From contig JAFRJC010000116.1 of NCBI GenBank assembly GCA_017432445.1, positions 1 through 43,856 on the forward strand: a stretch of DNA of 43,856 bases, in the 5' to 3' direction. The notes under the pieces are model-generated. The model had not been told where the DNA came from. It saw nothing but the letters and a program-made list of their open reading frames with translations, and ran no database searches. Positions within the stretch are counted from its first letter, which is position 1; each line of letters opens with the position of its first letter. Below, piece after piece: positions 17,279 to 25,990 of this stretch. The stretch is from Eggerthellaceae bacterium (GTDB taxonomy: Bacteria > Actinomycetota > Coriobacteriia > Coriobacteriales > Eggerthellaceae). The position numbers and the translations under genes are program-made.

Positions 17279-17475
17279 GATCCGCTCCCCTCTCTACTAT
17301 TTTTATACATAGGGTTCAACGCCGTAGTCTGACTGCACTATCGGTTTTCTTGTTCAACATGTACCATTCGATACCCACGCCACCCTAGCACCTGATAGAG
17401 ACCGTCTGCAGAGCCGCCCCGAGAAGAAACGAATCTCGGCACCACCAACAACAGCTATCGCATGCACAAGGCAAG
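17279..17475. other. Intergenic stretch
   Basis: No reading frame with a convincing ribosome binding site is visible. An AT-rich segment (CCCTATGTATAAAAATAG on the minus strand) near 17300 is the likely promoter of the 48-residue gene. Confidence 0.35.
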
Positions 17476-17703
17476 TTATTCTCCAAGCCGTTTCCAGCGC
17501 TCTACTAGACTCAAAGGAATAGCGTTACCCGGATCTATGTTCTCCAACTCAACAAACACTGGCTTCCAACGCTCGGGGTAGTCATCGCCGAATCCACCAG
17601 CCATGTACTCGTTGAAGTTCATGAGCATATCTTCGAGTGCATCCAGATCGCAACCTGGCTCGTACATGCCATTGAGTCCGTCTACGTACGGTCTATCCAT
17701 CAT
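17476..17703 (-). CDS. Hypothetical 75-residue protein
   Basis: It begins MMDRPYVDGLNGMYEPG, with AAAGGGGAG five bases upstream of the first ATG. It contains acidic and aromatic residues, no membrane segment and no recognised motif. It lies downstream of the large helicase gene on the same strand but is separated from it by a strong inverted repeat at 17770-17803, so it may be an independent unit. Confidence 0.55.
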   Translation of the reverse strand: MMDRPYVDGLNGMYEPGCDLDALEDMLMNFNEYMAGGFGDDYPERWKPVFVELENIDPGNAIPLSLVERWKRLGE

Positions 17704-17769
17704 TTCAACTCCCCTTTAACTGACATCTCGATAATCAGTACAACAGCTTCCGATGAAACGCCTTTCGTA

Positions 17770-17803
17770 TGCATCTGTCTACAAATTCGTTTCGACAGAT
17801 GCA
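17770..17803. terminator. 10-bp inverted repeat after the helicase gene
   Basis: TGCATCTGTC and GACAGATGCA pair perfectly around a 14-base loop, about 40 bases past the stop of the DUF1998 helicase. On the plus strand the right arm is followed within a few bases by TTTTT; on the minus strand there is no T-run. It may be a terminator, or an operator for the downstream 75-residue gene. Confidence 0.45.
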
Positions 17804-17844
17804 AGCTTTTTGCGGCATGGTTTCCTGCAGCTATGTCTGACCTC

Positions 17845-20800
17845 CTAGTAACCCAGCAAGCTTCCCAGTATGCGCTTCGCCGCCCCTCGGGATAGCTTCG
17901 ATTGCCTCGTTTGGTTGTAGTAGTTGGCAATGCAACCGTAACAGCAAGTTTCATCGCCGCAGCCGCAATGGCCATCGACGATTCTGTAGGCCTTTTCGAC
18001 CAGGTCGTGCACCCTGTCGTTCAGCTGCCTCGCATGGCCGGCGCCGCCGGGAACGTCGTCGTAGATCATCACCGAGGTGCTTCCCATTTCGTTTTCGTAC
18101 ATAGTGCCGCCGAGCTCGGTTTCCGGGATCTCCAGGATTTGCGCTGCGGCCGTGAACAGCGCCCACATCACGGCTTCCCATTCCTCAGGCTCGGCGTATA
18201 TGCGTGAATCCAGGTCGAAGACGAGCTCCAGGACATCGCTGACGAACGCAGTTCCCAAGGCGTTGTAAAGAGAGATGGTCGGCGTTATGCCGCTCTTCTC
18301 GCACCAGCCCCAGTGCTCGATCTTCTCGTTGCCGATTGCCGAGGCGCTGCAGTAGTTGCAGACATGGAACCCTGATCGAGGTGCGTTCAGGACGCACAGC
18401 TGCCCGTTTCCTGCGTATCGTTTCTGAACGCGGCCACCCGCGAAGGCGACGATGTCGGGACTAGCTTCGCTTGGCCAGTGCTGGCTGAAATGGACCGTGG
18501 CATAGCCCCTCGAGCGCGGCCTGCGAAGGCCGACGCCCTTCTCTACCCTCTTCCCCTCGAATCCGTAAGACGGTATGAGCATGATGCTCTTAAGCTTGAA
18601 TTCGGTCTTGCAGACCGGGCATTCCCCAATGTCGCTATAGTTCTCGATCGGCCAAACGAACGCGCCGCACTCGGGACATTTCCCGTAACGCCGCTTCTTG
18701 AGCTCGTGACCCTTCGGCTTCTTGATGCCGGCCGAACGCCAAAGCGCCTTCCCGGCCACAATTTCGGAACCAGGTGCATATTCCCTAATCGCCTGGCGCA
18801 TTCCGCGAGAAAGCGAGAGCCTGTTCTCCTCCACCGAGCGTTCGATTGCTGGCAGATGAAGCTCGACCAAATCCGTCGGGAACCCGTACTTGGGCAGGAT
18901 GCCGTTCTCCGCCAGGATGGAAATGGTCTGCTCTTTCTTGAGCTCGCCGAGCGACCTCATGAGGCTCGATGCCTTGTATTCATCCTCGCCCATGTAGTCG
19001 TATACCCCCTGCTGCACCCGGACGAAGTCCGCGTGCTTGAGCGCGTGGGCGCGAACGAGCCTGCCGCCGTCGTCTTCTTGGTCGGCTGGCGGAGCAACCA
19101 GGAGCTTCACCCAGTCCCAGTCCCGGATGCCTAGCTCTTCAAAAACGGGAAGGGCCTCTGGGATAATGCGCTCAATCTGGTTGGATACCCTTTCCGGCTT
19201 CGACGCCAGGTAATCCCTCAGCTCGCTAAGCCCGATCGGCTCCTCGGCCGACAAGTCCATGAAGTCGTTGTACTTGTGCGAGTAGTCTCTACCCTTCTCC
19301 CCGCTTTCCATGCGGAAGAATTCGGACATGGCCACGGCGAAAACGTGCCTGATGGCAATCGCCTCGTTATCCAGGTAGCACATGGGGACGCACGTCGAGC
19401 CCGAGATGATCTTCGAAGGATCCTCGAAATGGGCGATGTCGTGGGGCCTCAGGCGCGCGAACGTAATGGCATAGCCCGGCATGCCAGCGCGGCGGCCGAC
19501 GCGGCCTGCGCGCTGCGTGTAGTTGGCGGTTGAGGGAGGCACGTTGCGCATGAAGATGGCGCGGAGGTCGCCGACGTCGACGCCAAGCTCGAACGTCGTG
19601 GTGCATGAGAGCACGTTCACCTCGCCCTTGATGAAGGCGCTCTGGATCTCCCGGGCTTTCTTCGAGGACAGCTGGGCGGTGTGCTCCTCGATGTCCAAGG
19701 GCAGCGCCTCTTCCTGGTATACGACCTTGTAGAAACGATCTTTGTCCTTCGCCTCGGCAAAGGTCATCCTCTGCATCGTACCCTCGCATTTCGAGGTGGT
19801 GCACACGCCGTTGGCGTCGAGGTGCGTCTCGCATCCGCAGGCGTCGCAACGGTATACGACGTCGTCGTCGCGATGCGGGTAGAGCCTCCAGAGGTCCTTG
19901 CTCAGCCTGAAGCTCTCCTTCGTGCCAACCAGGTAACCCTTGCCCTTGAAATAACCGTCCAAATACTGCGTGATGAACTTGAAAACAGATTGCAGCAGAC
20001 GAAGCGAATCCCCGCGGCCGAGCTCAACGCCATGCACCCTTCGAGCGTACTTGCGGACGAAGGAGCTGCGCTTGTTCTCCGTTGCGCTTGTCGACGAACC
20101 AGCGAATTGCACGACGTCCTTCGACGCGCTCACGCTCTCCCCTCCGAGGATGACGAGGTTGCCGCGCTTCTCGTGGTTGTTCCTCATCTGGTCGACGCCC
20201 TCGGGAACCTCTATCACGTTCCTCTCGCGCAGCAGCTCTAGACATACCTTGACCAGCGTCACGTAGTCATCTGCGGAAAGCCATGAAAAGGAACTGCCGG
20301 ATAGCTGGTCGATGGCCTTCTGGACGACTTTCTGGACTTTCGGGTCCTCGAAGCCCCTGTTGAAGGCGGTGGGCTCGATGCGGATGACGCCGAGCCCCTC
20401 GAGGCTGTTGCGGGAATCCTCGGCCGCGAGCTCGTCGAGGATCCAAGCGGTCGCCTGGCCTTTCTCGTCCGAGCCCATGAGTCCGGGGTACCGGCGGTCA
20501 GCGACGGTGGCAATCCAGTTAATGGCTGCTTCTGGAACGCATCCTCCATCGCCTCCATTGACCTCGACCGCCTCGCGAATGAGCTGTCGCCTGGTTATGC
20601 TTCCATAGGTGCGGTCCATTGCGGGGGCGAAGAACGCGGCGTCCTGGCGCTTGTCGGAGAAGCATATGACGCTTCCGGCCTTGCGTTCGACATCGTCGGC
20701 TCCGAACCAATCGTCCTCGTCGGGTTCCTCGTCGTTGTCGAAAGGAGGAATCTCCCTGACAAGGTCGTAGCAAACCACACTGCCCGCAGCCTCGGGAGAG

Positions 20801-22695
20801 ACGCGCATGGGCTGTATCGCGACGCGGGATTGGTACCCGCAGTGCCTGCACCGCGCGGTCTCCTCGTCCGCCTGCTTTCCCTCGATCTCGTTCAGCGCGA
20901 CGGGAACACGCTCGACGGGCTCGTGGCCGAAACGATGCGCGCCGCCTGTGCGCTCGTGGTGCAGAGATCCGCAAATCGGGCAGAGCCACTGCACATCTTC
21001 GTCGGGATCCTTCTCGCCATCGTCTGCCAGTATCCTGTAGTACTTCCTCGGCATGAACTCATCGTCCGCGTCGGTTCCCTCGTGCCTGGGATTCAGCCAG
21101 GCGGTCCCGGCCTTGTTGTCCGAGTCCTGGGTACCCAGCGCATAGGCCTGGCCGCAGTGGCGGCAGACGGAGACCTCGTATATGGGGGTCTCGTCGCCGT
21201 CGCGATAGGCCTCGGATATCGTCTTGTGCGGGGTGAGCCTGCGGGTGTGAAGGTTCAGGAATATGCCTTCTGGAGCCCGCAGGAACGAGTGGTACCGGCT
21301 CGAGAGGATGGGCACCCCGTCTGAGCGCTGGGCTGTGCTCAGCACTTCGACCATAGCGGCGAGCGTATCTCCGTCGGAATCGTCGAATAGACCGGCGATT
21401 CCTATCTCGTCTATCGCCGACGGGTCCGTCATGTCGAGGAGGGTTTCGCAGCGCCGCACGAGCAGCCCCGTGGACTCTTCACCAAGGAGCACTTTCCCAA
21501 GCCCCAGAGCTGCGCCGAGGCCGTCCATCCTCGAAAGCACGTTGGCTGGAACGCCGTGTTTCTCGAGCACCGAGCGCAGCGCATCCGACGTCGTCCTTCC
21601 GTCTTGGAGCAGGGTCCGAAGCTCGATCCAAGCGTCCAGTGCAAGCCTCCCCCAGGGCTTGTCGTCGAGCGCGTCTTGGGGCTGGTCCTTCTCGCTGGTA
21701 ATCACATCCATATCATCGGGGTCGCTTGAGAACGGCTCCCCGAAAAGGTCCCTCGCGAAATCGGCGACCTTGGGCATATCCTCTTCAGAGCCGATAGTCG
21801 CGGAAGTCGCGTAGCAGTGCAGCTGCGGCATCTGCCCCGTCTCCGACTCGATGCGCGCCTTGAGGCGCCGCAGCAGGTAGGCAATCTCCGTACCTAGCGC
21901 GCCAGAGTAGATGTGCGCCTCGTCGATTGCGATATGGCGCCAGTTCGAGCCGAAGACCCCGCCGAAAAGCGGAGCGTCTTCCGGTCTGAGAAGCAAATAC
22001 TCAAGCATCGAGTAGTTCGTGAGCAGGATGTTCGGCGGGTTCTTGCGGATCTCCTGCCGGGATATGATCTCGTTTGGCAGTTTCTTCTGGCCGGGATTCT
22101 CCTCTTTCCATTTCGGAAGAGCCTTCGCCTCCGTCTCCTCGGTGTCGCCGGTATAGCGCCCGAAGGTGATCTCCGTACCCTCTAGCAAACTCCGCAATCG
22201 CTTCAGCTGGTCGTTCGCCAACGCGTTCATCGGATACAGAATCATCGCCCTGACGCCGGCGGACGATCCTTTCGTTTCAAACTCCGAGAGGATGTCGTTC
22301 AGGATCGGCAGCAGGAAAGACTCGGTCTTGCCCGATCCTGTGCCGGTCACTACGGCGTAGTTGCGCCCATCTACGGCTTTGCGGATGGCGCGAACTTGGT
22401 GCACGTAAAGGGGGCGCACTGGGTTGAATTGGTCTGGATTGCCTCCGCCGAGCTTCAGCATGCTTCGGCATAGGACGCCCTCTTCGACAAGCTCGAGGAC
22501 GCTCTTGTCCTTCCGGTACGGCGGGGCCGCCTCGAGGAAAGGACCTTTGGCAAGGTAGCCCTGCCGATGCAATATCTCCTCGAGTTGACCTTGGAGATCT
22601 GCGTCAGCGAAATGGATCGTGGTCGCGATATACTCCCTATAGAATTCCTCGATCTTCCTTGCTGTGTGAATAGGGTTGAATTCCTTGCCTTGCAT
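17845..22695 (-). CDS. DEAH-box helicase with DUF1998-type zinc domain (DruE-like)
   Basis: 1616 residues. Superfamily 2 helicase motifs: VTGTGSGKTE (motif I, near 115-124), IDEAH (motif II, 258-261), YATSATIG (motif III, near 296) and QRAGRVGRR (motif VI, near 1062). Several CxxC pairs follow (CRHCG, CPICG, CDACG, CPECG, CPVCK). The C-terminus has the DUF1998 signature CGCGDETCCYGC then NYYNQ, a zinc-binding domain also found in MrfA/YprA, DISARM and Druantia helicases. Length and two-gene context best fit DruE of Druantia type III. The ATG lies one base after the stop of the upstream partner (TGA A ATG), so translation is probably coupled. Expected role: ATP-driven DNA or RNA remodelling against phage. 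DISARM or Dpd assignment is less likely because their methyltransferase and other genes are absent. Confidence 0.85.
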   Translation of the reverse strand: MQGKEFNPIHTARKIEEFYREYIATTIHFADADLQGQLEEILHRQGYLAKGPFLEAAPPYRKDKSVLELVEEGVLCRSMLKLGGGNPDQFNPVRPLYVHQVRAIRKAVDGRNYAVVTGTGSGKTESFLLPILNDILSEFETKGSSAGVRAMILYPMNALANDQLKRLRSLLEGTEITFGRYTGDTEETEAKALPKWKEENPGQKKLPNEIISRQEIRKNPPNILLTNYSMLEYLLLRPEDAPLFGGVFGSNWRHIAIDEAHIYSGALGTEIAYLLRRLKARIESETGQMPQLHCYATSATIGSEEDMPKVADFARDLFGEPFSSDPDDMDVITSEKDQPQDALDDKPWGRLALDAWIELRTLLQDGRTTSDALRSVLEKHGVPANVLSRMDGLGAALGLGKVLLGEESTGLLVRRCETLLDMTDPSAIDEIGIAGLFDDSDGDTLAAMVEVLSTAQRSDGVPILSSRYHSFLRAPEGIFLNLHTRRLTPHKTISEAYRDGDETPIYEVSVCRHCGQAYALGTQDSDNKAGTAWLNPRHEGTDADDEFMPRKYYRILADDGEKDPDEDVQWLCPICGSLHHERTGGAHRFGHEPVERVPVALNEIEGKQADEETARCRHCGYQSRVAIQPMRVSPEAAGSVVCYDLVREIPPFDNDEEPDEDDWFGADDVERKAGSVICFSDKRQDAAFFAPAMDRTYGSITRRQLIREAVEVNGGDGGCVPEAAINWIATVADRRYPGLMGSDEKGQATAWILDELAAEDSRNSLEGLGVIRIEPTAFNRGFEDPKVQKVVQKAIDQLSGSSFSWLSADDYVTLVKVCLELLRERNVIEVPEGVDQMRNNHEKRGNLVILGGESVSASKDVVQFAGSSTSATENKRSSFVRKYARRVHGVELGRGDSLRLLQSVFKFITQYLDGYFKGKGYLVGTKESFRLSKDLWRLYPHRDDDVVYRCDACGCETHLDANGVCTTSKCEGTMQRMTFAEAKDKDRFYKVVYQEEALPLDIEEHTAQLSSKKAREIQSAFIKGEVNVLSCTTTFELGVDVGDLRAIFMRNVPPSTANYTQRAGRVGRRAGMPGYAITFARLRPHDIAHFEDPSKIISGSTCVPMCYLDNEAIAIRHVFAVAMSEFFRMESGEKGRDYSHKYNDFMDLSAEEPIGLSELRDYLASKPERVSNQIERIIPEALPVFEELGIRDWDWVKLLVAPPADQEDDGGRLVRAHALKHADFVRVQQGVYDYMGEDEYKASSLMRSLGELKKEQTISILAENGILPKYGFPTDLVELHLPAIERSVEENRLSLSRGMRQAIREYAPGSEIVAGKALWRSAGIKKPKGHELKKRRYGKCPECGAFVWPIENYSDIGECPVCKTEFKLKSIMLIPSYGFEGKRVEKGVGLRRPRSRGYATVHFSQHWPSEASPDIVAFAGGRVQKRYAGNGQLCVLNAPRSGFHVCNYCSASAIGNEKIEHWGWCEKSGITPTISLYNALGTAFVSDVLELVFDLDSRIYAEPEEWEAVMWALFTAAAQILEIPETELGGTMYENEMGSTSVMIYDDVPGGAGHARQLNDRVHDLVEKAYRIVDGHCGCGDETCCYGCIANYYNQTRQSKLSRGAAKRILGSLLGY

Positions 22696-22696
22696 T

Positions 22697-25600
22697 TCAC
22701 TGCCTTTCGAAGGTGAATTCCACGGAGTACTCGTATTCGGGTTCTCCGAACCAAGACGTAGGCGCCACGGTCATGAGCAGCTTCTTTCGAGCATCCAACT
22801 GCTTTACAACCAGATTGGGCAATTCGGCTTCTTCGGCACCTGCCTCGACCGAAACGCCACCGATGACTTTGCCGCCTATCTTTCTTCTGAAGTCGAGCCT
22901 AAGGTCGCAGAGCGGTGCGCCATCGAAGCGAATCACGTGCGTGCCGTCGGCCTTCATCAGCACTTTCCAACCGTCAATACCGACGCCCTCCCTGCAGCGG
23001 ACAAGCTCGACGTTTGTCCAGGCCGGCTTAAGATAACCCTCGCTAACGTCGTCGCCGTAGACAATCGAGAGCCGGAGGGGTTTGTCCGATGGTACGGAGT
23101 CATTGGCTTGAACGAACTCGGAAGCATGCCTGAAGACGTTGAATTCATGAGTGCCTGGCTTCTTGAGCTCCTTGAAGATCATGGGAACGTATCCGAGGAA
23201 GGCCACGACGGCCCTGTTGTACCGCCAGCCATACGCTGTCACCTTGAAGTTGCCTTCGCTTGGCCCCAACGCGAGTGCATCTGCCAGGCATATCGGCCTT
23301 GTCTTGGCTATCTCCCCGAGCGTATCCGGTACCACGACGTCGAGGGCGGCCAGGGCGAGCTTCGCATCGGTTTGCTTTCCGTAGTCCACCGATTTTATGC
23401 TCAGACACAGAAACTCGTCCTTGAGCAGGGTCCGTGCGCTGTAGCGACCCCAGGCGCCAATTTGCTCCGCCTCGCCTCTCGAGTCGACGATGTCCACCGC
23501 CAGCATAGGTTGGAATACATAATCGGCGACGGCCATACCGTAATCGAACGAGACCCCCTCGAGGCGGAAGCCCCGAATGGGCACGACGGCGAACCGGTAT
23601 CTGAACACCGCTTTTCCGCCAGCCGATTTCTGCCTGGCCTCTATCTCGCAGGTCTCGATATGCCAATCGAACATGCTCGATTCCTTGGGCACGAGGGCAA
23701 TCTGCGCTGACGAGCATTCGCCGTATTCATCGCTCCAAAGAACACGCCTGGGCATGGAAACCCGCTTGCCATCGCACATGCAGACTATCTCAAGATCGTC
23801 AAGCGCCGTCAGTCCATCTAAGGCTTCGATGCTAACTGAGGGGAGTCCGCCGTTCGTCCCAAGCTCGCAGGGAGCGTACCCGTAAAGGTCCAACCCCTCC
23901 GCCGTCTCGCCGATGATTCGACGCTTGTCGATTTTTGCTGAGTACCGTTCCTGCCAAATGGCGATTTCCGCTCCTGTTGCGCCATCGACAATAGACCCAG
24001 ACGCACCAGGCTCGACATCGAAGACGAATATCTGGGCGGCATCCCATTCGCCGCCCGTGCCGTATTCGTACACGGCCTTCATTCCCAATCCAGGCTCTAT
24101 GCGCAGGCCGGTCTTGACCATGTACGCGATTCGCCTCTTCTTGGTGATTCGTTCGTTCCTGCCGCGCAAGCGGAAGATCCCCCTGATGTCTTTTACGAAT
24201 TCGAAGCAGCCGGGCTTGCTCCTCGTAAACGTCTGCTGAAGCGAACTTTTCTCTTCGGCTTCGTCGTCTACGACCTCCACAAGCCTGAGCTCGACATCAT
24301 ATCGAGATTGCGGCCCAACGGAGATTTCGACCGGGTCCAGAAGGCATTTCCCTACGCCTATTTTGAACGGCTGCGTGAGGACGAGAGATCCATCGATGTA
24401 ATAGTCGATGCGATGGTCGACAAAATGAAGCGGGAACTGCTGCTTCGGCCACTTCATACAAACGGTTCCAGTCGCAAGGTCGAGCTGCAAGCTTGCCATC
24501 GGCAGGTAAACGATCCGCGTTTCTCTGTCCCCATCGGTAGACCTTGCGCGTCTACCGCTGGCAGAACCCGGCTTCTTCTCTTCCTGGTTGTCCCTAAGCG
24601 CTTGCATGGCAACGTCGGGAAGCCCATAGTTGGAGAGCATCGTGTACTCGACGGCGTCTTTCCTGGCAGTTTCGATTTGGGCCGCAACTCTCATGGAGGC
24701 ATCGAATAGCGGAGCTATCGTCGTATCCGGCGCCTTCTCCAATATGTTCAGCACGGTCTTTTTGGGGGCGAACCTGCTGTCCGGGTTCTTGATCTCCTTC
24801 AGGATGGCATGACCGTCCATCTCCCCGCCGAAACCGTAGTGGCCTTTGGCGATCTCCTGAGCCAGAGGCAGGAGAGACTTTTGCCATAGGTTGCTCCAAG
24901 CGTCGCCCGAAAGCCCTCCGTGGAGCAACGCGGTATAAAAATAGTAGTTCGCCTCTTCCTCGCGGGCATAAAGCGGCATCTTGCGACGCTCGATTTGTCC
25001 TACGAAAACCTGCTTGAAGGTTGATTGGACGCTGCCTTCCGGCATATTCAACCCGGCGAAGAAGTTGCCCCAGAGGTTTCCCTCTTTGTAAACGGCTCGC
25101 GCCCTGTCGGCAACGTAAACGATAAAGACATTGCGCAGGAGCCTGTCGATGAGGCTCAACGCAGCCCTCGGCTCCGAGCTGTAGAAACGGAAGAGCGATT
25201 CGAACGCTTTGCTGATGTCGTCAAGTTCCGTCGAAAACTCATCGAAAGCCTGGTACGCCATGACATCTTCGTAGCGGTCGTCGAGGTCATCGAAGGCCTC
25301 TTTCGCTCGCCTCTCGAAATCTCGCAAGACGTTGGAGAAAGGCGTTGGCGGCAGGGTCCTCGGGCCTTCTCCGATATAAGAGGTGCGCTGAACAGGGGGA
25401 GCTGTGCGTCTTGCGGCCTTAACGTCTGCAGCATGCTTTTCGAGGACGCTGTCGGTAGATTCGTCGTTTACCTCTTGCTTCAGAATAGAAGCGGCGAATG
25501 CATCCGGGTCCTTCTGGTACTTTTCCTGCATTGCCACGATTGCATCGGCGTAGGTCAAGTCGAACAACTCGTCGACCTCTTTTTCGGGTAGCTCCAGCAC

Positions 25601-25717
25601 GTCGACAAGAGAATCGAAACCAACGCGTATTATGGCTCTGCGAAGCTTCGTATCACCGAGGTTGAGCTTCCTGATTGGGGTGCCAGCCAATGTTGATTTC
25701 AAGTCATCATCCGCCAT
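22697..25717 (-). CDS. Large partner of the DUF1998 helicase (possibly DruH-like)
   Basis: 1006 residues from the ATG giving MADDDLKSTLAG, with GAGGATG upstream; a longer frame starts 39 bases earlier without a good site. Residues about 8-65 resemble a helix-hairpin-helix of the RNA polymerase alpha C-terminal type (begins TPIRKLNLGDTKLRRAIIRV). Residues 130-400 are helical. From about 430 on the protein is beta-rich, with no catalytic motif I can name. It is immediately upstream of, and coupled to, the helicase. Druantia type III consists of exactly a large uncharacterised DruH plus DruE, so I suspect this is DruH-like. I cannot confirm it without a profile search; a new helicase partner is the alternative. 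Confidence 0.6.
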   Translation of the reverse strand: MADDDLKSTLAGTPIRKLNLGDTKLRRAIIRVGFDSLVDVLELPEKEVDELFDLTYADAIVAMQEKYQKDPDAFAASILKQEVNDESTDSVLEKHAADVKAARRTAPPVQRTSYIGEGPRTLPPTPFSNVLRDFERRAKEAFDDLDDRYEDVMAYQAFDEFSTELDDISKAFESLFRFYSSEPRAALSLIDRLLRNVFIVYVADRARAVYKEGNLWGNFFAGLNMPEGSVQSTFKQVFVGQIERRKMPLYAREEEANYYFYTALLHGGLSGDAWSNLWQKSLLPLAQEIAKGHYGFGGEMDGHAILKEIKNPDSRFAPKKTVLNILEKAPDTTIAPLFDASMRVAAQIETARKDAVEYTMLSNYGLPDVAMQALRDNQEEKKPGSASGRRARSTDGDRETRIVYLPMASLQLDLATGTVCMKWPKQQFPLHFVDHRIDYYIDGSLVLTQPFKIGVGKCLLDPVEISVGPQSRYDVELRLVEVVDDEAEEKSSLQQTFTRSKPGCFEFVKDIRGIFRLRGRNERITKKRRIAYMVKTGLRIEPGLGMKAVYEYGTGGEWDAAQIFVFDVEPGASGSIVDGATGAEIAIWQERYSAKIDKRRIIGETAEGLDLYGYAPCELGTNGGLPSVSIEALDGLTALDDLEIVCMCDGKRVSMPRRVLWSDEYGECSSAQIALVPKESSMFDWHIETCEIEARQKSAGGKAVFRYRFAVVPIRGFRLEGVSFDYGMAVADYVFQPMLAVDIVDSRGEAEQIGAWGRYSARTLLKDEFLCLSIKSVDYGKQTDAKLALAALDVVVPDTLGEIAKTRPICLADALALGPSEGNFKVTAYGWRYNRAVVAFLGYVPMIFKELKKPGTHEFNVFRHASEFVQANDSVPSDKPLRLSIVYGDDVSEGYLKPAWTNVELVRCREGVGIDGWKVLMKADGTHVIRFDGAPLCDLRLDFRRKIGGKVIGGVSVEAGAEEAELPNLVVKQLDARKKLLMTVAPTSWFGEPEYEYSVEFTFERQ

Positions 25718-25893
25718 GGTCCATCCTCGCTCTACGCGCACAGAGCCCAATCCCATATACGCTATCGTAACCGAACGCGGATGCGCTTTTTTACACGGCG
25801 TGGAACATCGCTTAAAACACAGGCGGTGTTGGAATTTGGGGAACGTATTTGTGATTCATCTTCAACAGCCGTTCGCAGCATGTTCAACGAGAG

Positions 25894-25915
25894 CTCATTC
25901 AAAATGTAAAATGAG
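25894..25915. promoter_or_regulatory. Inverted repeat upstream of the ATPase gene
   Basis: CTCATT and AATGAG flank ten AT-rich bases in the region between the divergent helicase-partner gene and the ATPase gene. Its position, about 75 bases before the ATPase start, fits an operator or a promoter element. No regulator is known. Confidence 0.3.
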
Positions 25916-25990
25916 AAATGACACATCATCCATGCTCAACCTGAAATGTCAAGAGCTAGTTAAAGCAAGCCGCGAAGGAGTTGGCCAAAG

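Noticed and set aside
22676..23710. 344-codon plus-strand frame
   Set aside because: Antisense to the helicase partner gene; no recognisable protein.
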